A stretch of 16,855 nt of DNA from UMGS1889 sp964540575 (GCA_964540575.1 CAZINI010000062.1:1-16855); one strand, 5' to 3'; counted from the stretch's first letter, positions 5,731-15,179 are shown. Translations and numbers: made by a program. The notes: generated from the letters alone by a model not told the origin.

Positions 5731-7302
5731 ATGAAAATAAAGGGAATAATATCAGTAATATTATGTGCTTGCTTTATTATGAATACTATATTTGTTCCCG
5801 TTTATGCTGAAGAAATGGCAACAAATACACTCAATGCTGCTGATAATGAGTTTGCAGATAATAGCAGTAATATCATAAATTCTTCGAGCTTTGCTGCGGT
5901 TGAAGTAAAAACTGTAAATGATTTGCTTGCTCAAAGCAAATTCACAGCAAGTCAAGGTCACGGCTTTGCAGCTGAACGAGGAAATAACCTTATCGACAAT
6001 ATTAAAGGAAATAATGCAAAAGTCATCGGTGATAACAACGTTAAGAATGGTGCAGACAGATTGATTCTAAATCGAGATGGTACGATAATACTTATTCAAG
6101 ATAAATATTATTCTACTGCAAAAGGAAGCGTTAATGCTTGCTTCGATGAAATAGGACAGTTTAGGTACTTCGACGCAGATGGAAATCCAATGCAGATTGA
6201 AGTTCCAAAGGATCAGTATGCCGAAGCTGTTGAAGTAATGAAGGAAAAAATCCGAGAAGGAAAAATCAAAGGAGTATCAGATCCCGAAGAAGCTAATACA
6301 CTTGTTCGTAAAGGAGCATTAACATATAAACAAGCAAAAAATCTTGCCAAAGCAGGCAATATTGATTCACTAAAATATGATGCAGCTAATGGAGCAGTTA
6401 CAGCGGTAAGCTCAATGGGAATCAGTGCATTACTTAACTATGCTGTTTGCAGAATTAATGGTGATGATCATAATAAGGCAGCCAAATTAGCTACAGAAGA
6501 GGGATTAAAAACCGGTGGATTAGTTTTTTGTTCGTCAGTTATTGCAGGACAGTTATCAAAAACCGGACTAATGAAAGTATTTGAACCTTCATCGGAAGCA
6601 CTTGTTAAGGCTTTTGGCGATGATTTTGCAAAAGCACTTCTTGTGGCTACAGGAAAAAATCCTGCTGTAATAGGAACGGAAGCTACGGCTCAAACGGTGA
6701 CAAAACAAGCTGCAAGAGTATTACGGACTCACGCTATTACTGCTGTAGTTACAACTGTTGTTTTTTCTATTCCCGATGCCATAGATATGTTTAATGGCCG
6801 AATATCAAAGAAACAATTTGTTAAGAACTTTGTAGTTACTGCTGTATCAGTTGTTGCCGGTACTGCTGGTTATGTAGCAGGAAGTGCGGCTGGCAATTTG
6901 ATTGTTCCCGGAGTAGGAACAATTCCCGGTGGAATTGTCGGAAGTTTACTAATAGGGGGAATATCAGGATTTGCAGCAGATAAAATTGCCGATTATATTA
7001 CTGACGATGATGCTGATGAAATGTATGTCATAGTTCAAAACTCTTTTGCTCAAAAATGTGATGATTATCTTGTAAGTGAGATTGAAGCACAGAACATTGT
7101 TGAGTGTTTCAATGATATGCTTACAGAGGATATGTTTAAGGATATGTATCAGAGCGAGGACAGAGAAGCATTTATTGATGAAAAAATGACACCTTTGTTT
7201 GAAACAGAGATTGCTAAACGTCCCGAATATGTAGCTCCTACAGATGAGGAAATGAGAACAATTTTGAAGAACGATCTGCAGGGAGCAGTATTTATTCATT
7301 AA
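5731..7302 (+). CDS. Exported protein: nuclease-like block plus glycine-zipper region
   Basis: The 523-residue protein begins with a Sec signal peptide (K-rich start, hydrophobic core at about 6-22, probable cleavage after VYA26). Residues 75-125 carry GHGFAAERGN, NGADR (D109) and IQDKYY (Q123-D-K125). That E82...D109...Q-x-K125 layout resembles a PD-(D/E)XK nuclease core; this is inference. A conserved-looking block follows (QIEVPKDQY, GVSDPEEA, GALTYKQAKNLAKAG), then hydrophobic helices from about 220 and a glycine-zipper stretch at about 372-412 (VAGTAGYVAGSAAGN, PGVGTIPGGIVG), a pattern typical of membrane-inserting segments. The C-terminus is acidic. From memory, related proteins without obvious function occur in other bacteria; I cannot verify this. 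AGAGGG lies 9 nt before the ATG. It heads the operon. Confidence 0.75.
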   Translation: MKIKGIISVILCACFIMNTIFVPVYAEEMATNTLNAADNEFADNSSNIINSSSFAAVEVKTVNDLLAQSKFTASQGHGFAAERGNNLIDNIKGNNAKVIGDNNVKNGADRLILNRDGTIILIQDKYYSTAKGSVNACFDEIGQFRYFDADGNPMQIEVPKDQYAEAVEVMKEKIREGKIKGVSDPEEANTLVRKGALTYKQAKNLAKAGNIDSLKYDAANGAVTAVSSMGISALLNYAVCRINGDDHNKAAKLATEEGLKTGGLVFCSSVIAGQLSKTGLMKVFEPSSEALVKAFGDDFAKALLVATGKNPAVIGTEATAQTVTKQAARVLRTHAITAVVTTVVFSIPDAIDMFNGRISKKQFVKNFVVTAVSVVAGTAGYVAGSAAGNLIVPGVGTIPGGIVGSLLIGGISGFAADKIADYITDDDADEMYVIVQNSFAQKCDDYLVSEIEAQNIVECFNDMLTEDMFKDMYQSEDREAFIDEKMTPLFETEIAKRPEYVAPTDEEMRTILKNDLQGAVFIH

Positions 7303-7319
7303 TTAGGAGAGTGTTCTTT

Positions 7320-7661
7320 ATGGATTATAGTATGCTGAACAATGTCCTGCTCAAAACGTTTGATATTTCAAAGGATACAATAAAAACCTATTCTATTGAA
7401 GTAAATAATCTGCCCTTCTTAAAATTGAGAGATATTCTAATGAAGCTTGGAACTATTTATTTGGAAGATTTTGAAAACCAAATATATGTTGCTACAATAA
7501 AAGGGGGGTTCTTCAAAATGAATAATGCACATACGGCTATTCAACTTGATGAAAATCATCTTAAAATATCTATCTCAGCAAAAGAAGGTTTACTCAATCA
7601 ACATACCATAGAGGGTGCGATTAATGAACTTAAAAACAACATTATCAAATACCTTAAATAA
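7320..7661 (+). CDS. Small unknown protein in the exported-protein operon
   Basis: Start chosen at ATG 7320 (113 residues): AGGAGA (7305-7310) is 9 nt upstream, whereas the GTG at 7311 directly abuts it. It lies 17 bp after the exported protein and its end overlaps the next gene by 38 nt, so the three are almost certainly translated together. The protein has no signal peptide or membrane segment. It looks like an alpha/beta fold with amphipathic strands (IYVATIKGGFFKM, HLKISISAK) closed by a helix (TIEGAINELKNNIIKYL). No family is recognised. A small cytoplasmic partner beside an exported possible toxin could be an immunity protein or chaperone; this rests only on position. Confidence 0.7.
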   Translation: MDYSMLNNVLLKTFDISKDTIKTYSIEVNNLPFLKLRDILMKLGTIYLEDFENQIYVATIKGGFFKMNNAHTAIQLDENHLKISISAKEGLLNQHTIEGAINELKNNIIKYLK

Positions 7662-8769
7662 TTTAAGGACAGATAAAAAATGCAGAATTATCGCTATTTC
7701 TATATTTGTGATAATTCTTGTTATTGTTATTCTTGTTTCCATCTCAATAAATAATCATAGTATTCAAGTACAAAACGAACAGGCAAAACAAGCCGAGATT
7801 GAAAGGCAGATTCAAGAAGAACAAATTCGTTTAGAAATGATTAAAGAGGAATATTCCGCTTTATGTAAGAAGTATAACGATACTGTTGATACATATAACC
7901 AATCAATAACAAAGATTAACAGTTTCCTTGATAAGATCAGCGAATATAATCTGGTTCAAGTATCCGAATCATTTTCGGTCAAAAACTATATAGATGAAGA
8001 TTTCAACTTGTTTCACGAAAAAGGTGATGATTTTTCTTCCATAGAACAGGAGATAGAAACAATTAAGGCAGAAACAGATGCTATTGACAACGAGTATTAT
8101 TCGGTATGCAAAATAGCCTATAAAGCTGCGATAAACAATTATAATGTGTTGGCTAAGGAGTATAATTATCTTACCTGCCATTCATCAATAGAATATATTT
8201 CTGATATGCCGCAAAAGGCATCTATAAAGCAATCGACTATATTTGACATTAACAATAGAGATTTTTCGGAAGAAGAGCTTCTTAATGTCATAGCAAGTAT
8301 TTCAGAAGAAACGAATCAGCTTATTCCGTATTATCTTATTATCAGTCAGATAACAGCTCCCACCGAAAAATGGGTAATACAGAGAATAAAGAATATTTCC
8401 TCCATAAAAAGCATTATGGCAGTTACGCCAGATAATGATCCGAACGGACTGTTAGGAAAAGACGGTGGGTATATAAGCTGCATATATTTCTCAATAGACA
8501 GCATTGATCAGAATTCCGTCAAAGGATCGACCATTATTGAAAAGGGAACTGATGCAGGAGGAGCAATTGAAATATATCCAACAATAGAAGCAGCACTTAA
8601 TCGGTGTGATTATTTATCACAGTTTGATAACACGCTTCTTTATTCCGGTTCCTACACAGTAGTTGGAACTGTCGTAATCCGAACTTCATATCAATTATCC
8701 AATCAAAACCAAGTAAGGCTTACAGACAAAATCGTCCAAGTGCTTACAGAGATTAAGAATCAAGAATAA
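7624..8769 (+). CDS. Single-pass membrane protein with coiled coil and outer C-terminal domain
   Basis: Start chosen at ATG 7624 (381 residues): GAGG at 7611-7614 lies 9 nt upstream; a GTG at 7615 overlaps that site. A short basic cytoplasmic tail is followed by one transmembrane helix at about residues 21-42 (IIAISIFVIILVIVILVSIS). A charged coiled coil follows (about 47-105, EQAKQAEIERQIQEEQIRLE), then a second helical part. The C-terminal domain from about 245 has DNDPNGLLGKDGGY (270-283), GGAIEIYPTIEAA and VVGTVVIRTS. I recall this domain type in Firmicutes surface lipoproteins and envelope proteins, unverified. The topology puts it outside the cell. Together with the exported protein it suggests an envelope-facing complex. 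Confidence 0.75.
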   Translation: MNLKTTLSNTLNNLRTDKKCRIIAISIFVIILVIVILVSISINNHSIQVQNEQAKQAEIERQIQEEQIRLEMIKEEYSALCKKYNDTVDTYNQSITKINSFLDKISEYNLVQVSESFSVKNYIDEDFNLFHEKGDDFSSIEQEIETIKAETDAIDNEYYSVCKIAYKAAINNYNVLAKEYNYLTCHSSIEYISDMPQKASIKQSTIFDINNRDFSEEELLNVIASISEETNQLIPYYLIISQITAPTEKWVIQRIKNISSIKSIMAVTPDNDPNGLLGKDGGYISCIYFSIDSIDQNSVKGSTIIEKGTDAGGAIEIYPTIEAALNRCDYLSQFDNTLLYSGSYTVVGTVVIRTSYQLSNQNQVRLTDKIVQVLTEIKNQE

Positions 8770-8800
8770 TCTTAACAGGATATTTATTTGTAATAATAAA

Positions 8801-8817
8801 ATGTTCCGGTGGAACAT
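8801..8817. repeat. 17-bp palindrome ATGTTCCGGTGGAACAT, copy 3
   Basis: This is identical to the copies at 4742 and 5519. It lies 31 bp after the stop of the membrane-protein gene, and its last base is the first base of a TTGACA. Flanking AATAAT/ATTATT could lengthen the stem, but there is no T-tract, so it is not an ordinary terminator. Its position suits an operator for the nuclease promoter. Confidence 0.6.
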
Positions 8818-8844
8818 TGACAATTATTAATTGAAAAGCATAGT
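8817..8844 (+). promoter_or_regulatory. Probable promoter of the PLD nuclease gene
   Basis: A perfect TTGACA (8817-8822) is followed after 16 bp by CATAGT (8839-8844), a 4/6 match to the -10 box. It would give a leader of about 55-60 nt to the ATG at 8908. The -35 is good and the -10 weak, which fits a low-level restriction gene. Confidence 0.4.
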
Positions 8845-8907
8845 TATTGAATATGCACGCTTAACAAGTAGCTGTCTAGGACTGTTGCTTTCGAAGGAGG
8901 TCAAATA

Positions 8908-10170
8908 ATGTTACAAATGATCAATCAGCCATTTAATGGGCAATTGGGAACAATTTTGATAGAAAAATTATCGGAAGATAAGTATAACTATTTTGTCATT
9001 GTGTCTGCCTTTGCTAAAAACAGTGGAGTATTAAGGATGAAAGAGTCTTTACGGGCTTTTCGTGAAAAGGGTGGCAAAGTCGATGCTTTTATCGGAGTAG
9101 ATGCGCACGGAACATCCTATGAGGCTGTTTGCAACCTCCTCTCACTTGTAGATAACCTTTACATAGTTCATGACAGCAATCCAAGTGTGACTTTTCATTC
9201 TAAAATATATTACCTTACAGATCAAAAATTATCTGATTGGATAGCAGTAGGATCAAATAATTTTACCGGAGGCGGGCTATGGACAAATTATGAATGTGCC
9301 TCCATTATTGATGCAACTGATAATAAAGAAAATGACAAAGTGAATTATTTGAGTGCGTTTATCAATCAAATTACTATGTATAAGTCAAGTGCGTGCAAGT
9401 TTTCCATAAAAATAAATGATATAACCGATTTGGATAAACTGTTAGATGCAGATCTCCTTCGGCATGAGATACAACTCCAAATTGATGCAGCGAGATCCAG
9501 ACGAGAGGTTTCGGTGCAAAAAAACAAACCAACTCCGGATCCTTTCGGGACTCATGGAAAGGTACATATTCCAAGGATCAAGAGCGAAAAACAAGGTAAA
9601 AAGATAACTGTTAATGATCGGAAAATGCAGGTCACATCTGTTGAACCTATCGCACCATCGGATAATTCTGAAAAGATGTGGTTTGAAACAAGAGAAATGA
9701 CCGGAGGCTCCAGAAACATTCTTGATTTATCTATGCTTGGCACTATTATACAGGGCAGCGGATACGGAACACGATATGAGACCGATAAGGAATCTACACT
9801 CCTCGGTTCAGTTGTATTCTTTGATATTGATCCAACAAATGTAACTTTTGAAAAGAATGTGACCATAAATTACAATGCAATGGACTATGAAAACTGCACA
9901 ATAAAATTACATCAGAGCGGTAAGAATCCAAACGGTTCATGGAGAATTCAACTTAAAGGAGAAACCGCCTCCGGCGAGAAACTGACATCTGCCGAAGACG
10001 GTGAATGGTTTGTCCACAAAATCATTGTTTTAGAAAAAATCCGGACAGATTACTATGTTATGTCCGTTCTCCCGGAATCAGAAATGGAAAACTTGAAAAT
10101 GCAGAGTATTTTTGTTGCAAGAAATGGAAGTAACCCTGCATCTAAGCAGTATGGTCTGCTTGATATTTAG
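8908..10170 (+). CDS. PLD-superfamily restriction endonuclease (BfiI/NgoFVII-like)
   Basis: The ATG has a perfect AAGGAGG seven bases upstream. The N-terminal 180 or so residues of this 420-residue protein are a phospholipase D-type nuclease: one HKD motif with H97 and K99 (FHSKIYYL) followed by GSNNFTGGGLWTNYE at 115-129. A single HKD per chain implies a dimer with one shared active site, as in Nuc and R.BfiI. These enzymes cut DNA through a covalent histidine intermediate without a metal ion. The C-terminal half (about 230-420; WFETREMTGGSRNILDLS, NGSWRIQLKGE) would be the DNA-recognition domain, B3-like in BfiI. Two convergent methyltransferase genes next door make this the restriction subunit. 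DISARM DrmC is an alternative, but no helicase is present. Confidence 0.8.
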   Translation: MLQMINQPFNGQLGTILIEKLSEDKYNYFVIVSAFAKNSGVLRMKESLRAFREKGGKVDAFIGVDAHGTSYEAVCNLLSLVDNLYIVHDSNPSVTFHSKIYYLTDQKLSDWIAVGSNNFTGGGLWTNYECASIIDATDNKENDKVNYLSAFINQITMYKSSACKFSIKINDITDLDKLLDADLLRHEIQLQIDAARSRREVSVQKNKPTPDPFGTHGKVHIPRIKSEKQGKKITVNDRKMQVTSVEPIAPSDNSEKMWFETREMTGGSRNILDLSMLGTIIQGSGYGTRYETDKESTLLGSVVFFDIDPTNVTFEKNVTINYNAMDYENCTIKLHQSGKNPNGSWRIQLKGETASGEKLTSAEDGEWFVHKIIVLEKIRTDYYVMSVLPESEMENLKMQSIFVARNGSNPASKQYGLLDI

Positions 10171-12427
10171 GAAATGTAAATAATATATCTCGATATGTTT
10201 CATCATCAAGATGATAGGCTTTTTTGAAAAGAAGGTCTATCATCTTTTGCTTTTCTTTTGCATCATTTTCAATGACCTCATAGACGCCTTCCTTTAATCC
10301 TTCAACCAATTCGGAAAGTCTGTCCTCTTTCTTAATTAGGCTTATTGCATAAGAGAGAATGTGTTTTTTTAGTGCCTCCTTTTTGCCATTAAATTCTACA
10401 ATCTCGTTATAATCGTCATCTGATGGTACGGGTATCTGCTTGATGACGCTTTGTGTTAGATCAAGCCCGGGCATTTTAATTCTTACATAATAGTCGAATG
10501 GAATCGAATTAAACAAAGCAAGCAATAATACAAGTTTTTCTTCGTTATCAATCTGAAGCATTTGTATTGATTGGCAGGTCGGGCAGGTTGGCAGTATCAT
10601 TGCTAACATCGTTCTTTTGTTTGTCGGAGATGTCAAGCTTCTCCAACATAAAGAGTATTTCTCACTGTACTGATTCAGATATTTATCCCATAATTCTTTA
10701 TGAACAAAGTATCTGCATTCGGGCAATTCTTTGTTTCCGTCACTGTCTGCATCTATTTTTGCAGCAGATGCTTTGTTTGCGTATTTGTGGGTATCCGACA
10801 TACCACGAAAAGTTGCATATCTGGCATCATACTGTTCTATGAATTTGCCTTCGTATATAGGAACATTGTTCATGGATGTCTGCTTATCAATTGATGCAGC
10901 ATGTGCAGTAAGATGGATAAGCCTTCCAAAATGGCACTCGGGATAGACATCTGAGAACAGTTTGAAACGATTGTGTGAATCCCTAAGAAATGCTATTTCT
11001 TCATTATGTCTTACATTCGGTATTGTACTTGTGAATGGATTGATTTTTGTCAAATCTGCTGCTGTCAGTAAGATGGTTTTTGAAGTGCCTATCATCTTCG
11101 GTTCTGTCAATCCTGTGGCAAACTTAAAGGCCTCACTAGGTTCTTTTGATGCAATAAGAACGACAAAACGTTCACGGGAATCTATGCTGAAAATCTTGTT
11201 CTTATTTTCAAATAAGAACACTCCCTCAACTGCTTTATCAGATAGCAAACCTGTCCATAGTTTTTGGTGAACAGGTGCAGTTACCAATGTACTCTTTACA
11301 ATCAGCACAAGAAATCCATTGTCTGACAGCATATTATAGGCGAGGTCAGTGAAGAGGGCGTATGTATTCAACTCTCCGGCAACAGAATTACTGATCTTGC
11401 AATGTTTGTATTTTACAGCAGTCATCTGAGAATATTCATCGCACACTTTACTATGCCAATCATAAACAGTTGGCCAAATCTTCTTTAGATTTTTCACTTT
11501 ATCCTCTCTGATATTCTTTTGTGAGATTGAGGCGATAGTATCGGAGATGCCTCTGAAAAATTTTCGTTCCTCAAATCTGATTTTTTCCCAAGGAGGATTT
11601 CCAACCACCACATCATATGTTTCTTCAAAGAAGCTTTGTGGTAGTCCTAATCCGACAGAATAAAGCTGACGTGTTGCAAATAGGATGTTTTTATCTTCAT
11701 TGCTATTTTTTTCTTCATTTATCAGCAAGGGATTACCGAATGTAAAATGAGATATTATTGTTTCCCATTCATTTCTATCAGCGTATTGCAGAAGATTAAC
11801 AATGCAGGTTTGGAGGGCAATCGGATCTATATCAACGCCATAGAACCATTTAATAGTATGTGAATAATCAAGTCCACATTTTTTTTTCAGATAATCCATT
11901 ATGGCAAGAAAGAAATCTCCACCGCCGCAAGAAAAGTCGGCTATCTTGTATTCTCCGCTTTTATCAAAGGATCTTCCATGGAAAGCCTTTTTAACAATTT
12001 CATCTGCCAGTTCCTTTGGTGTGTAATATGAACCTGTATTATCCCTGCTTACCTTGTCTGAAAATAGCGTTAGATTTCCGTCAGAAAAATTGAGTTCTGC
12101 ATTTAACAGATCCTGCCGCAAGTCGTTAACGCTAACTTGCTCTTTTTTATATTCATTTACAGCAGTATCAAGATACTTATCCAGAATATTCCTCTCTTTG
12201 TTATAGAAATCACAAAGGTAATAAGGCATAAGTCCTAAGTTCGCCATTTCATCAAATCCGGCATCAGAAACATGAAAAAGCCTCTGATGATTAATTGACG
12301 AAAAAAACAGAAATAGTGTATTATGCCAGAATTTCAATATTTCCGGGACATTCGAGTAATTGCCGGAAAACTTTTCTCTTGCTGCCAACATGAAAGTTTC
12401 CGCTATTGTATATGTTCTACTGTTCAC
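10142..12427 (-). CDS. Eco57I-like N6-adenine DNA methyltransferase (second of pair)
   Basis: GTG start at 12427 with AGGAG just upstream inside the end of the preceding gene, leaving 3 nt between genes, so it is translationally coupled. The 761-residue protein carries the gamma-type order: a TGSYYTP motif X-like site (131-137), AdoMet-binding ADFSCGGGDF (163-172), GVDIDP (197-202) and catalytic NPPW (277-280). The C-terminal half contains GRLIHLTAHAA (501-511) and PIYEGKFIEQYDAR (523-536), as in TaqI/Eco57I-type target-recognition regions. It would methylate adenine in one strand of the target site and protect host DNA. It has no nuclease motif at the N-terminus, unlike type IIG fusions. Its 3' end overlaps the nuclease gene by 29 bp in opposite orientation. 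Confidence 0.85.
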   Translation of the reverse strand: MNSRTYTIAETFMLAAREKFSGNYSNVPEILKFWHNTLFLFFSSINHQRLFHVSDAGFDEMANLGLMPYYLCDFYNKERNILDKYLDTAVNEYKKEQVSVNDLRQDLLNAELNFSDGNLTLFSDKVSRDNTGSYYTPKELADEIVKKAFHGRSFDKSGEYKIADFSCGGGDFFLAIMDYLKKKCGLDYSHTIKWFYGVDIDPIALQTCIVNLLQYADRNEWETIISHFTFGNPLLINEEKNSNEDKNILFATRQLYSVGLGLPQSFFEETYDVVVGNPPWEKIRFEERKFFRGISDTIASISQKNIREDKVKNLKKIWPTVYDWHSKVCDEYSQMTAVKYKHCKISNSVAGELNTYALFTDLAYNMLSDNGFLVLIVKSTLVTAPVHQKLWTGLLSDKAVEGVFLFENKNKIFSIDSRERFVVLIASKEPSEAFKFATGLTEPKMIGTSKTILLTAADLTKINPFTSTIPNVRHNEEIAFLRDSHNRFKLFSDVYPECHFGRLIHLTAHAASIDKQTSMNNVPIYEGKFIEQYDARYATFRGMSDTHKYANKASAAKIDADSDGNKELPECRYFVHKELWDKYLNQYSEKYSLCWRSLTSPTNKRTMLAMILPTCPTCQSIQMLQIDNEEKLVLLLALFNSIPFDYYVRIKMPGLDLTQSVIKQIPVPSDDDYNEIVEFNGKKEALKKHILSYAISLIKKEDRLSELVEGLKEGVYEVIENDAKEKQKMIDLLFKKAYHLDDETYRDILFTFPKYQADHTA

Positions 12428-12430
12428 GGT

Positions 12431-15112
12431 TTACTCCTCTATTTGCGAGAGCATATTTCTCGCAGTATCGTATATAAATATTGGGTTTCCCTCAAATACA
12501 TCATTATGCACAGTATTGAAATGTTTTTCAATCCAGTTCTTTGCATATATGACATCGCTGTCTGCAACTATTCCCATCTTTGATATTAAGCAGTTAACAG
12601 CTAATTCTTTTACTCTTTTATCACGATATTTCATTGCAGATAATACTAAGGCATGCATATAAAGGTGTATGTAACTTTCCTCAAACCATTCGTATCTTTC
12701 TGAAATGACCGAGTATATTTTCTCACAAGAAATACCTTTTAGTTGTGAAATATATTCAATCAATCCATCTGAACCTAAAGATTTTTTATTTGCTTTTGTT
12801 CTCTTCGGCAAACAATCATAGCCCAAAATCCCAGAGAAATCAGTTTCATCAATTATAGCCGAGTCATCATCTTTCGTCAAGAGAATTATTCTGCTGCCAA
12901 TATAGCTATCTATTGCCTGTTGATCTTCAAGCGTAAGGTCCATCTCTTTTGATATCTTATCTTCTATCTTCTGCTCATTCAGCAATTGTGTCCATTCATC
13001 GTTCAGGTCTTCGGTAAACCATAGCTGTGCCATATCGAATATGCTCTTATCCTCAGTGTGTTTTATATATGAGAATTCAATATTGTTGGGACGTTTTGAC
13101 AGCCTATGAGCTTTTGATACAAGGCACTCCTTTGCGCTCTTTTCCAGTACGGTTGAGTTGAGAAGCTTCTTAGTTACCGGAATCTGACCGATATACCCTG
13201 CTGCTATAGTAAGTTTTGGAGAAGTAAGTCTAACATAGAAAGCTGCAAAACGAGAATTCAAAAAGGCCAAATGTGCCAGCATTTTCCCCTTATTAATTCG
13301 GATTCCGGGACCTGATGCTACAAATATCTGTCCGGGCATCAGTACCCTGACATTCAGCCCTGCTGTTCCGGTATCGCTGAATACCAATTGCGTCTGAGTA
13401 AAGTAGTCTGCATTACGGATAGCAGAGCCTTTTGTATTCTTGATATACTCACCATTCTTTCCCCACTTAACACAGTAGGAATTCAGCCCTTCAAATCGTG
13501 AGTAACCGCCTCCTTTACTTACAAGCACCCAGTCATCATCGCCAATATGATTCCAATAGTAGTCAATGAGGTTTTTGGCATCACCTGTTGATGTTCCCTG
13601 CATTGGCACAGCGTATTCTTTGTATTGGTCGCAGTTGTATTGTAGGCTCTTCAGATGTTCTGTGCTGACCATATCAAACCTGGATTCAGTGTTATTCAGA
13701 ACATCAATTTGTTTTACAGAAATGGGCATTATGGATTTATTCTTGAGTAATTCTTCAATCTGTTCAATACTCATATCCCTCAAAAGGCACAGCCTGGTTT
13801 GATGATCCTTGCTCGGAATTATTTTTGTGAATGTCACAAGTGCAACATTAGCCTTTTCTCCGGAAAGGTCATAGAAAGCGTTGGAACCGAGTTCCCAAAT
13901 ATTATTAATAGTGTAATCTTGTAATAGTACACTTCTTAATGACGTGAAACTGTCAAGATACATCCAACTGTTCTGTGTTACCATTGCAGCCTTCCCTCCA
14001 AGAGGGAGAACTTCCATTACTCTCTCAATAAAGGCATTACACATATCGCACTTTGCCATTGGATAGTGTTCTTGAAGATATGTCTTTTGTTCCAGAGGCA
14101 TTCCCTTAATAGTTCGGAAAGGAGGATTCGTTACGACAACATTTGCTCCATTAAAAGCATCAATAAGTTTTAAAGCTTCTCTACTGTCACAGTTGATAAC
14201 GACTTGTTCGTTCCATTCGGTATCCAAAAATCCGGGAATTGAATCTTGTTTAGGATAGAAAATCTTTGGGTGGAAGCTATTGAAAGTTTTGATAGTTACT
14301 TTATGCTCTTTGTTAATCCAAGCAAGAGCTTTTATTTTCAGATTAAACGATGCAATATATGCAAGAAATTGATCAATCTCGTATCCATACAAATTATCCA
14401 GAGCATACATTGCTTTATTCGTACAGTTAGTATCAATTTTTTTGCTTGCCAACACTTCATAGGCATATATCAAAAAATTTCCTCCGCCACATGCTGGATC
14501 TATTACCTTAGAGTTTGAATCAAGATGAAGTGAGTCCACAAGCGTTTTGATCATATATTTTTCGGTAAAGAACTGAGTATCCTTGTATTTGAATTCGCTT
14601 GAATTTTTTGTTCCGAATTGATATACCCATGACAGAGAATCATCAAGGTACATGACATTTTCTGAAATGTATCTTTCAATGTTTTGGCGTACTGCATCGG
14701 AAAAATCGTCACGCATTGAACAACTGAAAAAACATTCACAAGCATTCAAGCATTCTTCATTGTTGTCAATATATACTCCTAATAGTTTTGATGCAAAGAA
14801 TACAACAAGAGTCTGCAATGCCGCAACAGGGGACAAACCTTTTTTTTGAAGTTCTCTTAAAGATGCATCAACTATAGATTTCAGTTCTCTTCGAGCTTTC
14901 CGCATCAACGTTCCAGGTAATATATCTTTCTCTGTTCGTTCGTGCATTCTTGCGTCTTTGGGTTTTAAAGCATCAGCTGGAATCGCCCACATGTTTCCTA
15001 TGCGAACCGCACCCGGAATTCTGTCATTCATGCAAAGATTTTGAACTCTGCGCTTAGTAATTCCCCAAGAATCCGAAACTTCTTGTGCTGATAAATATTT
15101 TATAGCTTCCAA
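12431..15112 (-). CDS. N6-adenine DNA methyltransferase with N-terminal HTH
   Basis: Start chosen at TTG 15112 (893 residues): a perfect AGGAGG (15125-15120) lies 7 nt upstream, whereas the longer ATG at 15181 overlaps the promoter -10. An excisionase/MerR-like HTH fills residues 4-51 (YLSAQEVSDSWGITKRRVQN). Then come TQFFT (179-183), AdoMet motif DPACGGGNFL (205-214), GYEID (243-247) and catalytic NPPF (329-332). Near residue 533, KGGGYSRFEGLNSYCVKWG resembles the target-recognition part of type IIG and BREX PglX methyltransferases. Two methyltransferases beside one nuclease suggest an asymmetric target, each protecting one strand, as in BfiI. The fused HTH may autoregulate the operon, as known for SsoII-type enzymes, or only aid DNA binding. 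Confidence 0.85.
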   Translation of the reverse strand: MEAIKYLSAQEVSDSWGITKRRVQNLCMNDRIPGAVRIGNMWAIPADALKPKDARMHERTEKDILPGTLMRKARRELKSIVDASLRELQKKGLSPVAALQTLVVFFASKLLGVYIDNNEECLNACECFFSCSMRDDFSDAVRQNIERYISENVMYLDDSLSWVYQFGTKNSSEFKYKDTQFFTEKYMIKTLVDSLHLDSNSKVIDPACGGGNFLIYAYEVLASKKIDTNCTNKAMYALDNLYGYEIDQFLAYIASFNLKIKALAWINKEHKVTIKTFNSFHPKIFYPKQDSIPGFLDTEWNEQVVINCDSREALKLIDAFNGANVVVTNPPFRTIKGMPLEQKTYLQEHYPMAKCDMCNAFIERVMEVLPLGGKAAMVTQNSWMYLDSFTSLRSVLLQDYTINNIWELGSNAFYDLSGEKANVALVTFTKIIPSKDHQTRLCLLRDMSIEQIEELLKNKSIMPISVKQIDVLNNTESRFDMVSTEHLKSLQYNCDQYKEYAVPMQGTSTGDAKNLIDYYWNHIGDDDWVLVSKGGGYSRFEGLNSYCVKWGKNGEYIKNTKGSAIRNADYFTQTQLVFSDTGTAGLNVRVLMPGQIFVASGPGIRINKGKMLAHLAFLNSRFAAFYVRLTSPKLTIAAGYIGQIPVTKKLLNSTVLEKSAKECLVSKAHRLSKRPNNIEFSYIKHTEDKSIFDMAQLWFTEDLNDEWTQLLNEQKIEDKISKEMDLTLEDQQAIDSYIGSRIILLTKDDDSAIIDETDFSGILGYDCLPKRTKANKKSLGSDGLIEYISQLKGISCEKIYSVISERYEWFEESYIHLYMHALVLSAMKYRDKRVKELAVNCLISKMGIVADSDVIYAKNWIEKHFNTVHNDVFEGNPIFIYDTARNMLSQIEE

Positions 15113-15179
15113 AGCAAATCCTCCTAGACTTAGTTCTTGTTTGCGAATAATATAATGAAGATTTCGCTCATCACTTTTC

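Noticed and set aside
8770..8830. Terminator after the membrane-protein gene formed by palindrome copy 3
   Set aside because: The hairpin is real, but it is followed by TTGACAATTATT rather than a T-tract, and it overlaps a -35 box; an operator-like role fits better.
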